Below are positions 54,343 through 64,000 of a stretch of 64,000 bases of DNA, one piece after another. The translations under genes were made by a program, and so were the position numbers. This DNA is from Beverwykella pulmonaria (taxonomy: Eukaryota; Ascomycota; Dothideomycetes; Pleosporales; Melanommataceae). Positions within the stretch are counted from its first letter, which is position 1. Every line of letters begins with the position of its first letter. The DNA is taken from positions 2,044,263-2,108,262 of the forward strand of contig BCHH01000003.1 in assembly GCA_001599595.1 (NCBI GenBank), given 5' to 3'. The notes below the pieces were generated by a model. It searched no databases. It worked only from the letters and a program-made list of their open reading frames with translations, and had not been told where the DNA came from.

Positions 54343-56550
54343 TAGAATGTACGCAGACTTGCGACGATGCAAATAAAGAACTAGAACTTTGTTAATCTGT
54401 AGAATATAATGCTATGAATACTTGGAATGAACAAATTACTTGAGATCCAAAAATGCTTGGGATGAGTAAACGACTTGTGATGAAAACGACTTGGGGTGAT
54501 AGAAACCACCTGTGATGGAAACGAGGTGTGAAGGAAACCACTTGATGTAACGGAAACTAGTCTTCTATTTTTGTTAAGCATAGCTGCAGAGGAAACGTAT
54601 GCTTGGCTATATATAGAGTATGACATTACGTGTTTCTATTTGTAAGACTATATAAAGAGAGTAGAATGCCCATCTATAATAGCACCTTTTCAACTTAGCT
54701 ATTTTATTGTTTAAATGTAACGAGATGCAACTGGATTACAAGACAGAAGTATGCTTTGTTTTATCTCGTAATAGACGCTTTTACACCACAACTCAAGAAG
54801 CGAGCCTTCGTAACACGACAACCCGTGCTATGAAGTCGCCGTGGCATACATCTTCGCGTCGAGGAAGATGAACCAGCCTGGACACCCGCTCATCGTGCAA
54901 TACGTCGACCGCTACGCAAGTCGCAATGTCAACGTATAAAGTGTACTCCCCAAGTAGGAATACGCGGACGTTAACAAAGCGGCAGCTTGCTAGAAGGACT
55001 ACATCCATTGTCGCAAAACCCTCATCTATTGGTTCAACTTAAACAAGTCGGACATGCACCATCCATACTGACAAGCTGTTCTTGATAGCAACGCCAACCG
55101 CTCTCAGTCTTCTCCCACTACTCTCAGCCTCTGCACCTCGACTAATCGCCTACACCTCTACTGTAAGGAACGAGGCTCAATTCCACCTCCGCCACTTCAA
55201 CCAAAAAAGGTACGAATATTCGATATATCGAATATCAAGAGTTGAACAGCATGGATACTGGTGCCTCATATCTACCATATTATCCCCGCATATACTTCCC
55301 CGCCATCTCCCCCTGCAACAGCCACGGCCTACATCCTGTCAACCCATACATATATGACAGTGTTATGTTCCCCTAGTCCAGCACTACGGCCTGGCCACTC
55401 TAGAAGATACCGTCTAGGAGAAACGCTGGTGGGTGCACAGCTGTATATGAGCAAGGTTTCGCTTCTTTGGCACAATAGTCTAGCCACAGTAAGAAGACGC
55501 CTGCTGCATGTCAAGCAAGTTGGGTTTCGGAAGCGATTAGACTTTTCAAGTGGTATTGGTTATATTCTTCTCCAAGGCGAGCGGTGACAAACAATCTCGG
55601 ATGTTAACTCTGGTATCGCTGTGGACTAGTGGGTGTTGTGGGTGGAAAGACGCAAACGGAGCATAATAAATGCAGGTTGATAGGTGCAGCGCGCTGCTTT
55701 TTTACGCTACCGAGTTACCTCTCAATGGTGAGACGAGCACGAAGAGGTGGCATCAATTCTCTCTTCTCCAGGCGGCCGCTACCATCGAATCCTGATCTTG
55801 ATCGCGGGAAGATAGCGTAGATGGACGAGCTAGACTCGACTCAAGACGACGTATACAGTTTGATCCCAATACATACGAGGGTAGAATGTGGTCGATATGT
55901 TGCATCACTTCTGTGATACTTACATGCCCAATGGAAAATGGTTCTTCAATTTCGAAGGAGTTAAAGTGCATTGACAAGCAAATAGACTTGGATAGATTGA
56001 AAGCGCCAAACGCGATAATTTGGGAAAATCTCCATGAATACGGTGGAAGAAATGATGAAGTCGCGAAGCCTGCTTAAGATGACAAGGTAGAATTAAGATA
56101 GTAGCACTCGAAAGGTTGAGCCGAGTTGTCAGATCAGCAATTGCACCGCTCCTTACTCCCACCTGCAACCTTTCTACATGTGGTCAAGCTTCCCGCTAAC
56201 GGGATGACAGTGTCAAAGATCAAGGCTTTGCAAGTTTCAAGATACATGGGTTTTTTCTAGAACGCGGTCTATAACGATACTATACACGAATCGAAGGTTG
56301 TTTAAACCCCCTAATCCCCCTAATGAACGCCCTTTAGATTACCTTTCTTGTAATACACCCTCCTCGCACGTGCCAGCTCAACTCCAGGACCTCCGGCAGC
56401 CCTTGGAACCACATCTTGCTCTCATGTGTGGCTCTGCCTACCCGCAGCTACACGAGATAAGGTTGAGTACAGTCGACCTCTGCATTACCTATCCTAGGGT
56501 AACGCACAGTACATAGTATACTCAAACTTCTGTCTCAGTATTCAAGCACC
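54343..56550. other. Repeat-rich intergenic region with unidentified coding debris
   Basis: Starts with a 16-19-bp minisatellite (54,420-54,558). Frames at 54,793-55,008 (minus), 55,082-55,357 (plus), 55,400-55,587 (plus) and 55,753-56,168 (minus) are short, lack recognisable domains and show no splice pattern that joins them. The last few hundred bases lie downstream of the ADP-ribosyltransferase gene. Confidence 0.4.
54420..54558. repeat. 16-19-bp imperfect minisatellite
   Basis: About eight units of consensus ACTTGTGATGGAAACG, degenerate towards the left end. It begins about 80 bp outside the hAT element. Confidence 0.75.
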
Positions 56551-58116
56551 CTATTTAGGTCCGGTCTTCTTTCTTGCCTTGCCGGTCTTTCCAAGCTTTC
56601 CTGCCTTGTACAGCTTGAGATACTCCTCTCCCAACTGCTTGTTGGTCTTGCGTAGGCCGCACGCTTTCGGGGGGCACTTGCCACCATTCTTCTTTTTCTC
56701 TGCTGCAGTACATGTTGGGCACGTACCACTATTGGCCTTCTTCTCGGCAGCAGTGCACGTGTTCTTCGCTGGGCATTTACCACCGTTCCTCTTCTTCTCT
56801 GCCGCAGTACACGTAGTACCGCACTTTCCTGCCTTCTTCATTGCTGCCGTGCACTTATTTGTGGGCTTCTTGGTAGGCTTCTTGGTGGGTTTCTTGGTGG
56901 GTTTTTTGGTAGGTTTTTTGGTAGGTTTCTTGGTGGGTTTCTTGGTGGGTTTCTTGGTGGGCTTCTTGGACTTCCCGTTGGAAACCCTGCTCCTGCCTCT
57001 GGCCCTAGCAACTAGTTGAATGTCTTCGCTGCCTCGAGTCTTGAGTTGCATGTCTTCATTGTCCCTAGCAACGAGTTGCATGTCTTCGTTGTCTTCGATG
57101 TCTTCGATGTCTTCGATGTCCCTAGCAACGAGTTGCATGTCTTCGTTGTCTTCGACGTCTTCGTTATCTTCATTGTCATCGACGTCGCGGCGGCCATTCT
57201 TTTTCTTCCCCTTTTTCGGGTTGTCATCCTGGCCGCAAACCGGATTGCTAACCCCTTTCCAAGGCTCCTCCGACCATCTTTTGTCATTTTTGGGCCAGCC
57301 AGCGAGCCTGTAATTTTCTCCATTGTTGGATGGGTCGGAACCGTCAGGGATGTTGTTATATTTGGCGCTATCGAAGGCAGGATTTTCAGTGAATACGGCG
57401 TCCGTGATCGTCTTCTCACCACGCACAGTGAATTGATCGTACCAACCCATGACTTGGCCCCAAGGGATGCCGCCGATGGCAGCGTACTCTTGTTCGTCTG
57501 GGATTGGATTGTCTAGAATCATAAGAGTCAGCATTTTATCTATGGTGGTATTTACCCATAGTAAACAGGTGTACGTACAGTGTTTGAGTGTGTCATGGCA
57601 ACCAATAAGGTTTCGGTCGGACGCGATCTTGTAAATGGTGGAGCCAGCAATGTCTTCGATATAATCCGTTACCCATTTCACACAAACTCCAAAATCCAAG
57701 CTCGTGGAAACATAGCCATCATCTTTCAGGTTCCCAAACTTCGCTTCTGCCCCCTTCACCTTGCAATGGTCCCACAGACTAATGTTGTCTGGCAAGTTGT
57801 TGGTCTTAGCCATCGTATTAAAGCCATTTTGTTTTTTTATCTCGTCAGGACCACGTCTAAATCGCGGATGTATAGTCAGCGCAAGTCAAAAAATTGGAAC
57901 AATCGGCCTCTGCGTTTCCTATGCTGGGGTAACACAGCGCACACAATACAATTGTCATGGCAGAACTCTGTACCCAAGGGAGACTTGCCTATCAGCTCGA
58001 AAAAATACAAATTCTTCATTCAGGTTGTCGATGTCCAGGCGCTTGGAGAGAGTTGGAGCCGTGCTGCCCACGGCAGCTAGGAGCCCAAGAAAGATAAACG
58101 GCTTCTGCCAAAACAT
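56551..58116 (-). CDS. Secreted ADP-ribosyltransferase, heat-labile enterotoxin A-like, with a repetitive charged tail
   Basis: Three exons on the minus strand (58116-57989, 57856-57579, 57512-56551), 455 residues. Residues 1-19 look like a signal peptide, with a KR processing site soon after, so it is probably secreted. The mono-ADP-ribosyltransferase R-S-E set is visible: Arg40 in the FFRAD motif, STS at about residues 93-95, and EQE at about 142-144 followed by GGIPWGQV, as in the Enterotoxin_a family. It should transfer ADP-ribose from NAD to a host or competitor protein; the target is unknown. The tail is unusual: an acidic stretch with four EDMQLVAR-like repeats, nine KKPT repeats, then four cysteine repeats of the TCTAAEKK type. 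Intron 1 has a GC donor (GCAAGT). No premature stop. Related genes are known as expanded families in insect-associated fungi. Confidence 0.85.
56861..56968 (-). repeat. 12-bp coding minisatellite (KKPT repeats)
   Basis: Nine tandem 12-bp units, each encoding Lys-Lys-Pro-Thr, inside the ADP-ribosyltransferase gene. Synonymous third-base differences between units show that it is not freshly amplified. Confidence 0.9.
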
Positions 58117-59002
58117 ATTGCCTGCAGGTGTGTTTCCCAAGGCAACTTGGTTTGAAAGATTGGGCGAATCTCAGATTCTGAACGAATGGCAATGCGACGA
58201 GTCGCTAAATGAGTGAATAGAACGTAAACGAGTGTCGAAAGAAGATAAGCAAATGAATGAACGAAGAGACTGAGATGCTGCACCCTGGATACTCCTCACG
58301 TCCCTGGAGAAGAACATCTTATAGCTTTGTACAGTTCGCTCTTTTCTCTTGTCCGAAAGGCATCCATGGTGAGATCACCCTCGCAGTTCGGTGTCAGCTA
58401 CAATGTCTCGCGCGAATTCCAGGCGTAAATTCCGGTTTACTGTATGCTTATTAAAGGCATCTCAGGAATACTCAGATTAGACAAATTGTGCCACAGTCGC
58501 CTTTAATTGGGCGTAATCTGGTTTGTCGTGGCAGTGCGATTCAAAAAAATAAACGAGAAATTGGGGGCTTACCGGTACTAGACTTTTGAAGAAAATCCAA
58601 GCTTCAGTAGCTAGGCCGACGAAATCGAGGGACAATCACGAGCATTACGCCTTTACGCCTGTCCGCAATCATTCCCACACAATGAGACAACCAAGTCCGT
58701 GGCTTTATTCTGGAAGGTGTCACACGAGCCATCGTTCCGGACTCAGCCACAATTACATTATGGGCGGCTGACTTGTGGCACTGCTGGCGCCAGCGTTAGA
58801 CCACCATCACTGTTCGCATCGCACTTGACTACAACCCATCTTCATCATCTCCAGGCTATTCGCACAAGCTTTCCTCCCCTGGCTGTTGTATCGGGAGTCT
58901 ACCACTAAACCAAGCACATTCGCATCCAATCCAAGACCTTCCTCCCGCTCCATTTATCAGAGTAGGCATAACTTTCGATCCGATCCGGGCTTACGAACAA
59001 CA
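58117..59002. other. Divergent intergenic region
   Basis: About 890 bp between the ADP-ribosyltransferase gene (minus) and a small plus-strand gene. It should carry both promoters. No gene seen. Confidence 0.45.
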
Positions 59003-59428
59003 ATGCCGAATTATATCCCCTTCGAAACTCCGCCGGCAATGGCACAATGGGATCGCACCATCACGCATGAAGACTACAATAAGATGCTGCAAGGCCATAA
59101 ACCGCAAGTTATGGAGGACAAGTGGACAATCAAAACCGACGCGCCTGAAGACGCGCAAGGCAACACTGTCCTTCATGTCTACTTTGGCTGGACACCTCGT
59201 GAGGAAATCTCGCTCGATATTGCCGCTGGCGACCCCAACAAACCCGAGGCTAAGGACTGGGCCACAATCGTCAAGATATCGTGGAAAGTAGAGCACCCGG
59301 GTGGATTAAAGGTCTCCGAAAAAGAGGCCAAGACCAGTGCTATCAGGTTATGCAATAATTTGTTAGGTTGCGCATTAGAGGACGAGGACGAGGACGAGGA
59401 CGAGGATGAGGATGAGGACGAAGATTAA
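59003..59428 (+). CDS. Small protein with a poly-acidic C-terminus, unknown
   Basis: Single exon, 141 residues, from an ATG in a clean context. I do not recognise the family. The sequence has an N-terminal half rich in charged and aromatic residues (TPPAMAQWDRTITHEDYNKM), a predicted strand-rich middle (NTVLHVYFGWTPREEISLDI, then WATIVKISWKVEHP), and ends in about eight ED dipeptides directly before the stop. The codon-level GAGGAC repetition could expand by slippage. No signal peptide or membrane segment, so it is likely cytosolic or nuclear. Acidic tails are found on histone chaperones and other nuclear proteins, but nothing else supports that here. It could also be a gene fragment whose tail is a chance GA-rich repeat. 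Confidence 0.5.
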   Translation: MPNYIPFETPPAMAQWDRTITHEDYNKMLQGHKPQVMEDKWTIKTDAPEDAQGNTVLHVYFGWTPREEISLDIAAGDPNKPEAKDWATIVKISWKVEHPGGLKVSEKEAKTSAIRLCNNLLGCALEDEDEDEDEDEDEDED

Positions 59429-59595
59429 TGATTGCGGATGTTGCATGAATATGTTCACGGAAGAATATGCACATGGCTTGCACAAAGCGCGTCGATTGCT
59501 CCTTGCCAGTAGGAGTACAAATGACGATGACGAATACAATGAAAATATTGACCTCTTGCTCGAGAAGACTGGTTGCCCATCTCAATCGTATTGAT

Positions 59596-60030
59596 TTAAT
59601 TATGGAATTCGCGGATAGCCACATCTAACCGTTCCCTGTGCAGTCTCTGGTACGTACTACTAATTTTGCGCTTCGTTGCCTCGTATTCTTTATAAAGACT
59701 GGTTCCGTTCGCCGTCGCAACTAGGTAGTAACCTTTCTCGCGAAGTTGATTCTTGTACAACTCCCGTTCTTTACGAAGGCCTTCTAATATGGAGTTGTTC
59801 CGTACCTTGTCTTGTTGAGCATCATTGAGCTCCGTAGGTGCGCGTCGATCTCGTGATAGGTCCATCCTCGCGACGGACTAGATTAGGAGGTCTTCTAAAG
59901 GGCTTCCAAAGTAGATAGCCTGGAAGTCACAGGCGATATACGTCGGCGTGTAGTACTTCTTATAAGTACTGCCGGAATGACCCATAGTTTAATTGCGTTC
60001 AACCGGGTCACAAGCGACTAGTGCCTTCTC
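59596..60030 (-). pseudogene. DUF3435 (tyrosine-recombinase-like) pseudogene fragment
   Basis: On the minus strand the C-terminal part of a DUF3435 protein is readable: ERN-TMGHSGSTYKKYYTP, then FQAIYFGSPLEDLLI, then RRAPTELNDAQQDKVRNNSI and a helical tail ending LHRERLDVAIREFHN. DUF3435 contains tyrosine recombinases, including the captains of Starship giant mobile elements. Here there are in-frame TAA and TAG codons (each one step from CAA or CAG) and no N-terminal or catalytic half, so it is a dead fragment. It does not show that a Starship is present. Confidence 0.72.
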
Positions 60031-60328
60031 TCAGTGCTAGTTACGACAAAGTAGGACAGGTGAGGCAAGATGAACGTACAGTTAATATTCCTACCGGACG
60101 CTCTTCGCAGTTGGTAGAGCTAACGAGCCACATATCAGCATCGCAGCCGTAGCATCATCGGGGTCGTGCGCTTTCAACTCTTATCTCCGAGGGTATCAAC
60201 TGCGGTGATGAGGAGCGAACCCGATATACACACCTAAGCGACGGACTGCACTAAACCAGAAGAGGTAGTCCTTAGACAGAGTTTACTATCTCCTCCTTGC
60301 TTCTTTCACACACTGACATTTCATAATA
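60031..60328. other. Spacer between two relics
   Basis: No gene or repeat seen. Confidence 0.35.
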
Positions 60329-60846
60329 GTTTTCGGCGCACCAGCTATGGCCGACGCAGGAAGCCTCATCTGCGTCCTCGCGGGAGCCTCCTCTTCTGTT
60401 GCAAAAGTGAAACCCTTCACCAAAGGCGTTATCAGCCGCGCCGACATCGACTACAGCGGCTAACCGGCCGGCAACACCTTTATCGTCAATATGGTCAAGT
60501 GTTCGCCGAGGGCCACGTGCTCGCAGAGAAGACCGGCCTGCCCGAAAACCTGCACAAGTGGGTCGAGACCATGTTCCCTAGCCCTTACGCCGCCTATTCG
60601 AATAGGATGCTGGCGGGCGACTATTACCAAAGGGACACTCCGTTATTCCATATCGATCTGGCACGCAAGGATGCGAGACCTGCGCTGGACCTGGCGAAGA
60701 GAACAGGGAGCAGTATGCCGAATTTGGAAGTCGCCAACAAGCACTTGGTGCAGGTGAAAGAGCACTTGGGAGACAAAGGGGATATCCCGAGTATTTATGA
60801 AGGAGTACGGAAGGAAAGGGGATTGAAGTCCGAGAACGAAGATTAA
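60329..60846 (+). pseudogene. 6-phosphogluconate/3-hydroxyisobutyrate-type dehydrogenase pseudogene
   Basis: The C-terminal half of an NAD-binding dehydrogenase of this superfamily. From about 60,329: VFGAPAMADAGSLICVLAGA, then KPFTKGVISRADIDYSG and a stop. Then FIVNMV leads into a shifted frame, FAEGHVLAEKTGLPENLHKW, and MFPSPYAAYSNRMLAGDYYQ, ending in VRKERGLKSENED. The N-terminal Rossmann domain is missing, and one stop plus one frameshift lie near 60,460-60,500, so the gene is dead. The intact C-terminal frame (115 residues) could still be open by chance. Confidence 0.75.
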
Positions 60847-61113
60847 GAAATGTAACTAGGTGGTGGGGCTAGTGTGATTCAATCGAAAATGTCGGAGGTC
60901 TCGCAGGAATGACCATACCTTTGGAGACTAGAAGGTACGAGATCATGATTGCCGTTGTGACATCTTGTTCCTTTAAACATCAATTATCTTCTCCACCTCA
61001 GGTATTCCAACTTTTCATCCATTCGAAACTCCCACCCCATCGCACCTTCCTGCCTTCTCCGACCCCCACATCCTCATATCCTTTCTCACCTCGCCCCATT
61101 CATCTCTCTAAAC
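60847..61113. other. Spacer, no gene seen
   Basis: Contains a CT-rich run (about 60,990-61,140) but no coding signal. Confidence 0.35.
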
Positions 61114-61506
61114 TCATAACATCGGTCGCACCTCCCCGTCATCCCCCGCCCTCAGATCCAGCCACTCCCTAATCTCCCTCACCTCCGGGAACTGCGCCGC
61201 AAGCTCCTTGTACTTCGTCATTGCCCGCGCAAACAGCCTCTTGACGGCATCTGCCAGAAACTCCTCTAACTCTTCATCTATTACCATAGTCTGCGGCTTG
61301 CAAGTCGTCTCTTTATCCACATTCGTCACGTTCTTGTCCGTTTTTGTCACAATTCTGTCCATTTTCGTCCCGCACTGGTGCCGTGCAGAAACCCGTGCGA
61401 GGTCACCATCGAAGTCGGTAGGGAGGTTCGATAGGGTATTGATGAGCGTGTTGATGACGCGCGGTGAGAGGATGAAGGAACCGTTAGTGTTGTGGATGAG
61501 TAACAT
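61114..61506 (-). CDS. Small hypothetical protein
   Basis: Single exon, 130 residues, beginning at an ATG and ending in a normal stop. I do not recognise the family. The C-terminal half is strongly helical and charged (ELEEFLADAVKRLFARAMTK, then FPEVREIREWLDL), a pattern seen in small coiled-coil or histone-fold-like proteins, but I cannot place it. The N-terminal part (NTNGSFILSPRVINTLINTL) is hydrophobic and helical. No signal peptide is clear. The frame is short enough to be chance, but the codon usage and amphipathic C-terminus look coding. Confidence 0.45.
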   Translation of the reverse strand: MLLIHNTNGSFILSPRVINTLINTLSNLPTDFDGDLARVSARHQCGTKMDRIVTKTDKNVTNVDKETTCKPQTMVIDEELEEFLADAVKRLFARAMTKYKELAAQFPEVREIREWLDLRAGDDGEVRPML

Positions 61507-64000
61507 GATTTGTTGTTTGTTATTTGTTGTGAGTTGTGTGTTGAATTTCCGAGATTCGACAGGTTGTAGAAAAACAGGGCGCTTCTTAGTGTATCGACAC
61601 TTTAGAGCTTAGCAGGTTGGGAGCGAGAAGTATTACGAGTGAGAAGTAATAGGAGACACTTTTACTTTGATACGTGAAGCGGTGTGTCCATGTGACCTAA
61701 TCCCATACCCAGGTGAGACAGAGGTATCACGTGGGCCTCTGACCTGGCGGGTTCATTTTTTCTAATCAAGGAATACTGACCAACATGATATTCTTTATCT
61801 ATTTCATTATCTGAGGAGTTGTTAATGTGAATCTGTATATAGTAAGTGTTGCAAATCCTATTTTTCCCTGCCAACTACGAAGACTTCACCGTCCGATATG
61901 GCTCCCTCGACAGCGCCTAGACGTACAACATTGGATTCATCTGACGGACTGCTTCGACATTTGGCGAATTTAAATACCTCTTCCCTCGTTTTATCCAACT
62001 CTCCTATAGTTGTTTGGGATGCTTCTGCGCTACTAACATAAACAAGACACTGACCATGTCTGCTGTGACCTGGAGAAACCAGAACAAGACCCACGCTCTT
62101 TGTAGGTGTATACTTCACTAGAGTTTGCCAGTTTTATACATGTCGGAGATGCGTGAGAACCTGAGTGGTTTGCGTGTATGTGAATTCATGATGCTACAGT
62201 ATTAGAAAGACCAACACAAATATAAATACGTCGCTTCATGCCATTGACTTTTTCTCAGTATCTTTTATCCATCATAATTACTGCTCTGCGATCGGGCGTC
62301 TCGGTAATGGGAATGTTGCGCCTAGAAGTTAAATGTAGGACAGGTATGTAGTTATTTAGCTCCATAAATGGGCATTTCGACATCAAGACATTATTCTTGC
62401 CGTGGGAGGAACATGAAGGAAATATTTCACCAAAAACATTTAATTCTGTGAGGTTAACGTATTCTATGCCCTTTCTCTTCCTATATATTAGAAGCAATAC
62501 CGTTTTTACACTTCATAGATACCAAAACTCACGAGGCTCTTGATAAAGGCAATCTACGTCGCAATGTCTCCCTGTGCACTCTGTGAAATCATGTAATCAT
62601 ATAAACAGCGAAAATATTCGCCACGTAATCCGAACTCAACAGAACAAAGAAAGCACCTTTCTTATTTCCACATGAACTATTCAATGCAAGGGAACTAACA
62701 TACAAGTTCCCACATGAGGTAACCCACCCTCCGATGATCCCATTAGCTGTGTTCGCTTAACACTACTAAGTGTTATGCAAAAGGACCAGCATCACTTAAA
62801 CTTCTGACTCTAGGTGATTGACACAGCTATTTATATTCTCTGTCGTTTCCACTGGTCTCCGATATTGGCCGTCGCAAAGCACGTGAACCTACCAAAGCCA
62901 AGTAAGCTCCCTTAACTGAGTGGCAAATATCCCCAGAAATCCTCATTCAGTCGTAGAACATGCCGTTAAAGTGAATATTGACGATTTTTATTTTCTCAAA
63001 ACTATTTTGGGATGCGTGTGAATGACTCAGATCTCGGGACTTGAAATTGGGCATCTCGAAATGACATGCCGATAATAGTTGTGACCCAGATTCATGCTTA
63101 GATAGCTTCGATGGTTTGGTGGCATGATGGCACAGTGATGACTATCTGTCAAGAACGTCGGTGCCGAGCCTTGGGGTAGGTGGTTGGATAGAGTTTGAGG
63201 ACTATGGCTGTGGGTTGGGCACAAGCACTGGGCAGATGATAACAAGAATAATAATTCCTAAGTCTGCGAAGAGTAGTCGTGCACAAGATACAATAGCATC
63301 AATACAATAGTAGTAATACAACTTCAAGTCGAAGTAAATACCCTTATTCAAAGAAAACCGGAACGTAGAATATCCATGCACATCCAATTGTTCTTACAAT
63401 TTCCCTTTCCTTTCCTATCATCTATATTCAATCGCTTCGTTATACAGAGTGTAAGTGTAAGCCGAGGACACCATAATGTCACGTGGATATGCCACTGACT
63501 AATCAGTCCGTCATATATATATCAGCTGTACATACATCACATACAATACACATCTTGACACCTCTTCCTCCACACTCCAGCTTACAGTAAGCCTACACTT
63601 GATATTGATACTAAATCCCACTGATGTTTATATTACAAATTATAGGAGACTGACATACGAATGCGAAGTGTGTACGATTGTAAACGCAAAGTTTCAAGGC
63701 GAAGAGTGATAAATACTGAGACGTCTAAGAAGTGAAAGAAATGATAATAAATGAAGATAAACGCATAGTAATATGATATGTCAAGACCGTCTGTACAACG
63801 AGCGGGTCTCGGTCCAAGAGGGGCTCAAGAGAACGTCGCCTTGTCAAGAAAAGGCGTAGAGGGCTCGTGAGGAGGCTTGTGGGAGGCTTGTAAGGGGGTT
63901 GTTGGTTGTGGTGATAGGTTGGTTCAGGGCCGCTAGGAAGTTGAAGGAGGGTGGGAGACAGAGATATAATAAATCAAGTGAATAGTATCATATAATCGCT
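61507..64000. other. AT-rich terminal region, no supportable gene
   Basis: 2.5 kb. Minus-strand frames at about 62,115-61,858 (KSVGLVLVSPGHSRHGQCLV) and 62,497-62,255 (NLTELNVFGEIFPSCSSHGK) read like protein but lack an ATG or a domain I know. They may be debris of one gene or chance. From 62,500 to 64,000 I see nothing. Confidence 0.4.

Noticed and set aside
59596..60846. A Starship giant mobile element
   Set aside because: Only a dead C-terminal fragment of a DUF3435 gene is present; there are no ends, target duplication or intact captain.

Overview
The window is nuclear DNA of a filamentous ascomycete (Pezizomycotina). Short 45-130 bp GT..AG introns interrupt conserved eukaryotic genes (TOP1, VPS53, YTH1, an ethanolamine/choline phosphotransferase). 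HET-domain genes, pogo and hAT transposons and point-mutation patterns that look like RIP (C-to-T and G-to-A changes that turn CAA, CAG and TGG codons into stops) are all typical of this group. Class and species cannot be read from the sequence; a dothideomycete-like genome would fit.

Layout: 0.7-3.8 kb DNA topoisomerase I; 6.3-7.7 kb an NAD-dependent epimerase; 8.7-11.2 kb a broken Ty1/copia element with a half-tRNA primer site, then unidentified debris; 11.4-13.3 kb a membrane-anchored GH32 homologue whose nucleophile Asp is Ala; 13.3-15.0 kb LTR-like debris; 15.1-17.1 kb a HET protein; 18.7-25.2 kb a GNAT acetyltransferase, a CDP-alcohol phosphotransferase, a multipass membrane protein and a GH88/105 hydrolase; 26.7-28.5 kb an amino acid permease; 28.6-29.9 kb HET and ankyrin relics; 30.8-32.7 kb a DUF2235 protein; 33.0-35.3 kb three DNA transposons stacked inside each other; 35.9-37.1 kb an FAD monooxygenase; 38.1-47.0 kb a conserved block (YTH1, GH18 chitinase, VPS53, F-box protein).

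From 47.2 kb on, the DNA is mainly transposon and relic: a Tc1/mariner-like element with 33-bp inverted repeats and a 430-bp assembly gap; a full-length hAT element (49,994-54,334) with an 8-bp target duplication, RIP-like stops and an internal insertion; minisatellites; a DUF3435 tyrosine-recombinase relic; a frameshifted dehydrogenase relic. Embedded here is an apparently intact secreted ADP-ribosyltransferase of the heat-labile-enterotoxin A family with an unusual repetitive acidic/lysine/cysteine-rich tail, and two small genes of unknown function.

The genes do not form one pathway. The pattern is of gene-dense conserved islands separated by transposon-rich tracts holding fast-evolving genes (HET, glycoside hydrolases, a secreted effector-like enzyme). 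I found no tRNA, rRNA or CRISPR array. The most unusual items are the concentric TA-flanked transposon nest at 32,950-35,275, the repeat-tailed ADP-ribosyltransferase at 56,551-58,116, and the GH32 protein lacking its nucleophile.
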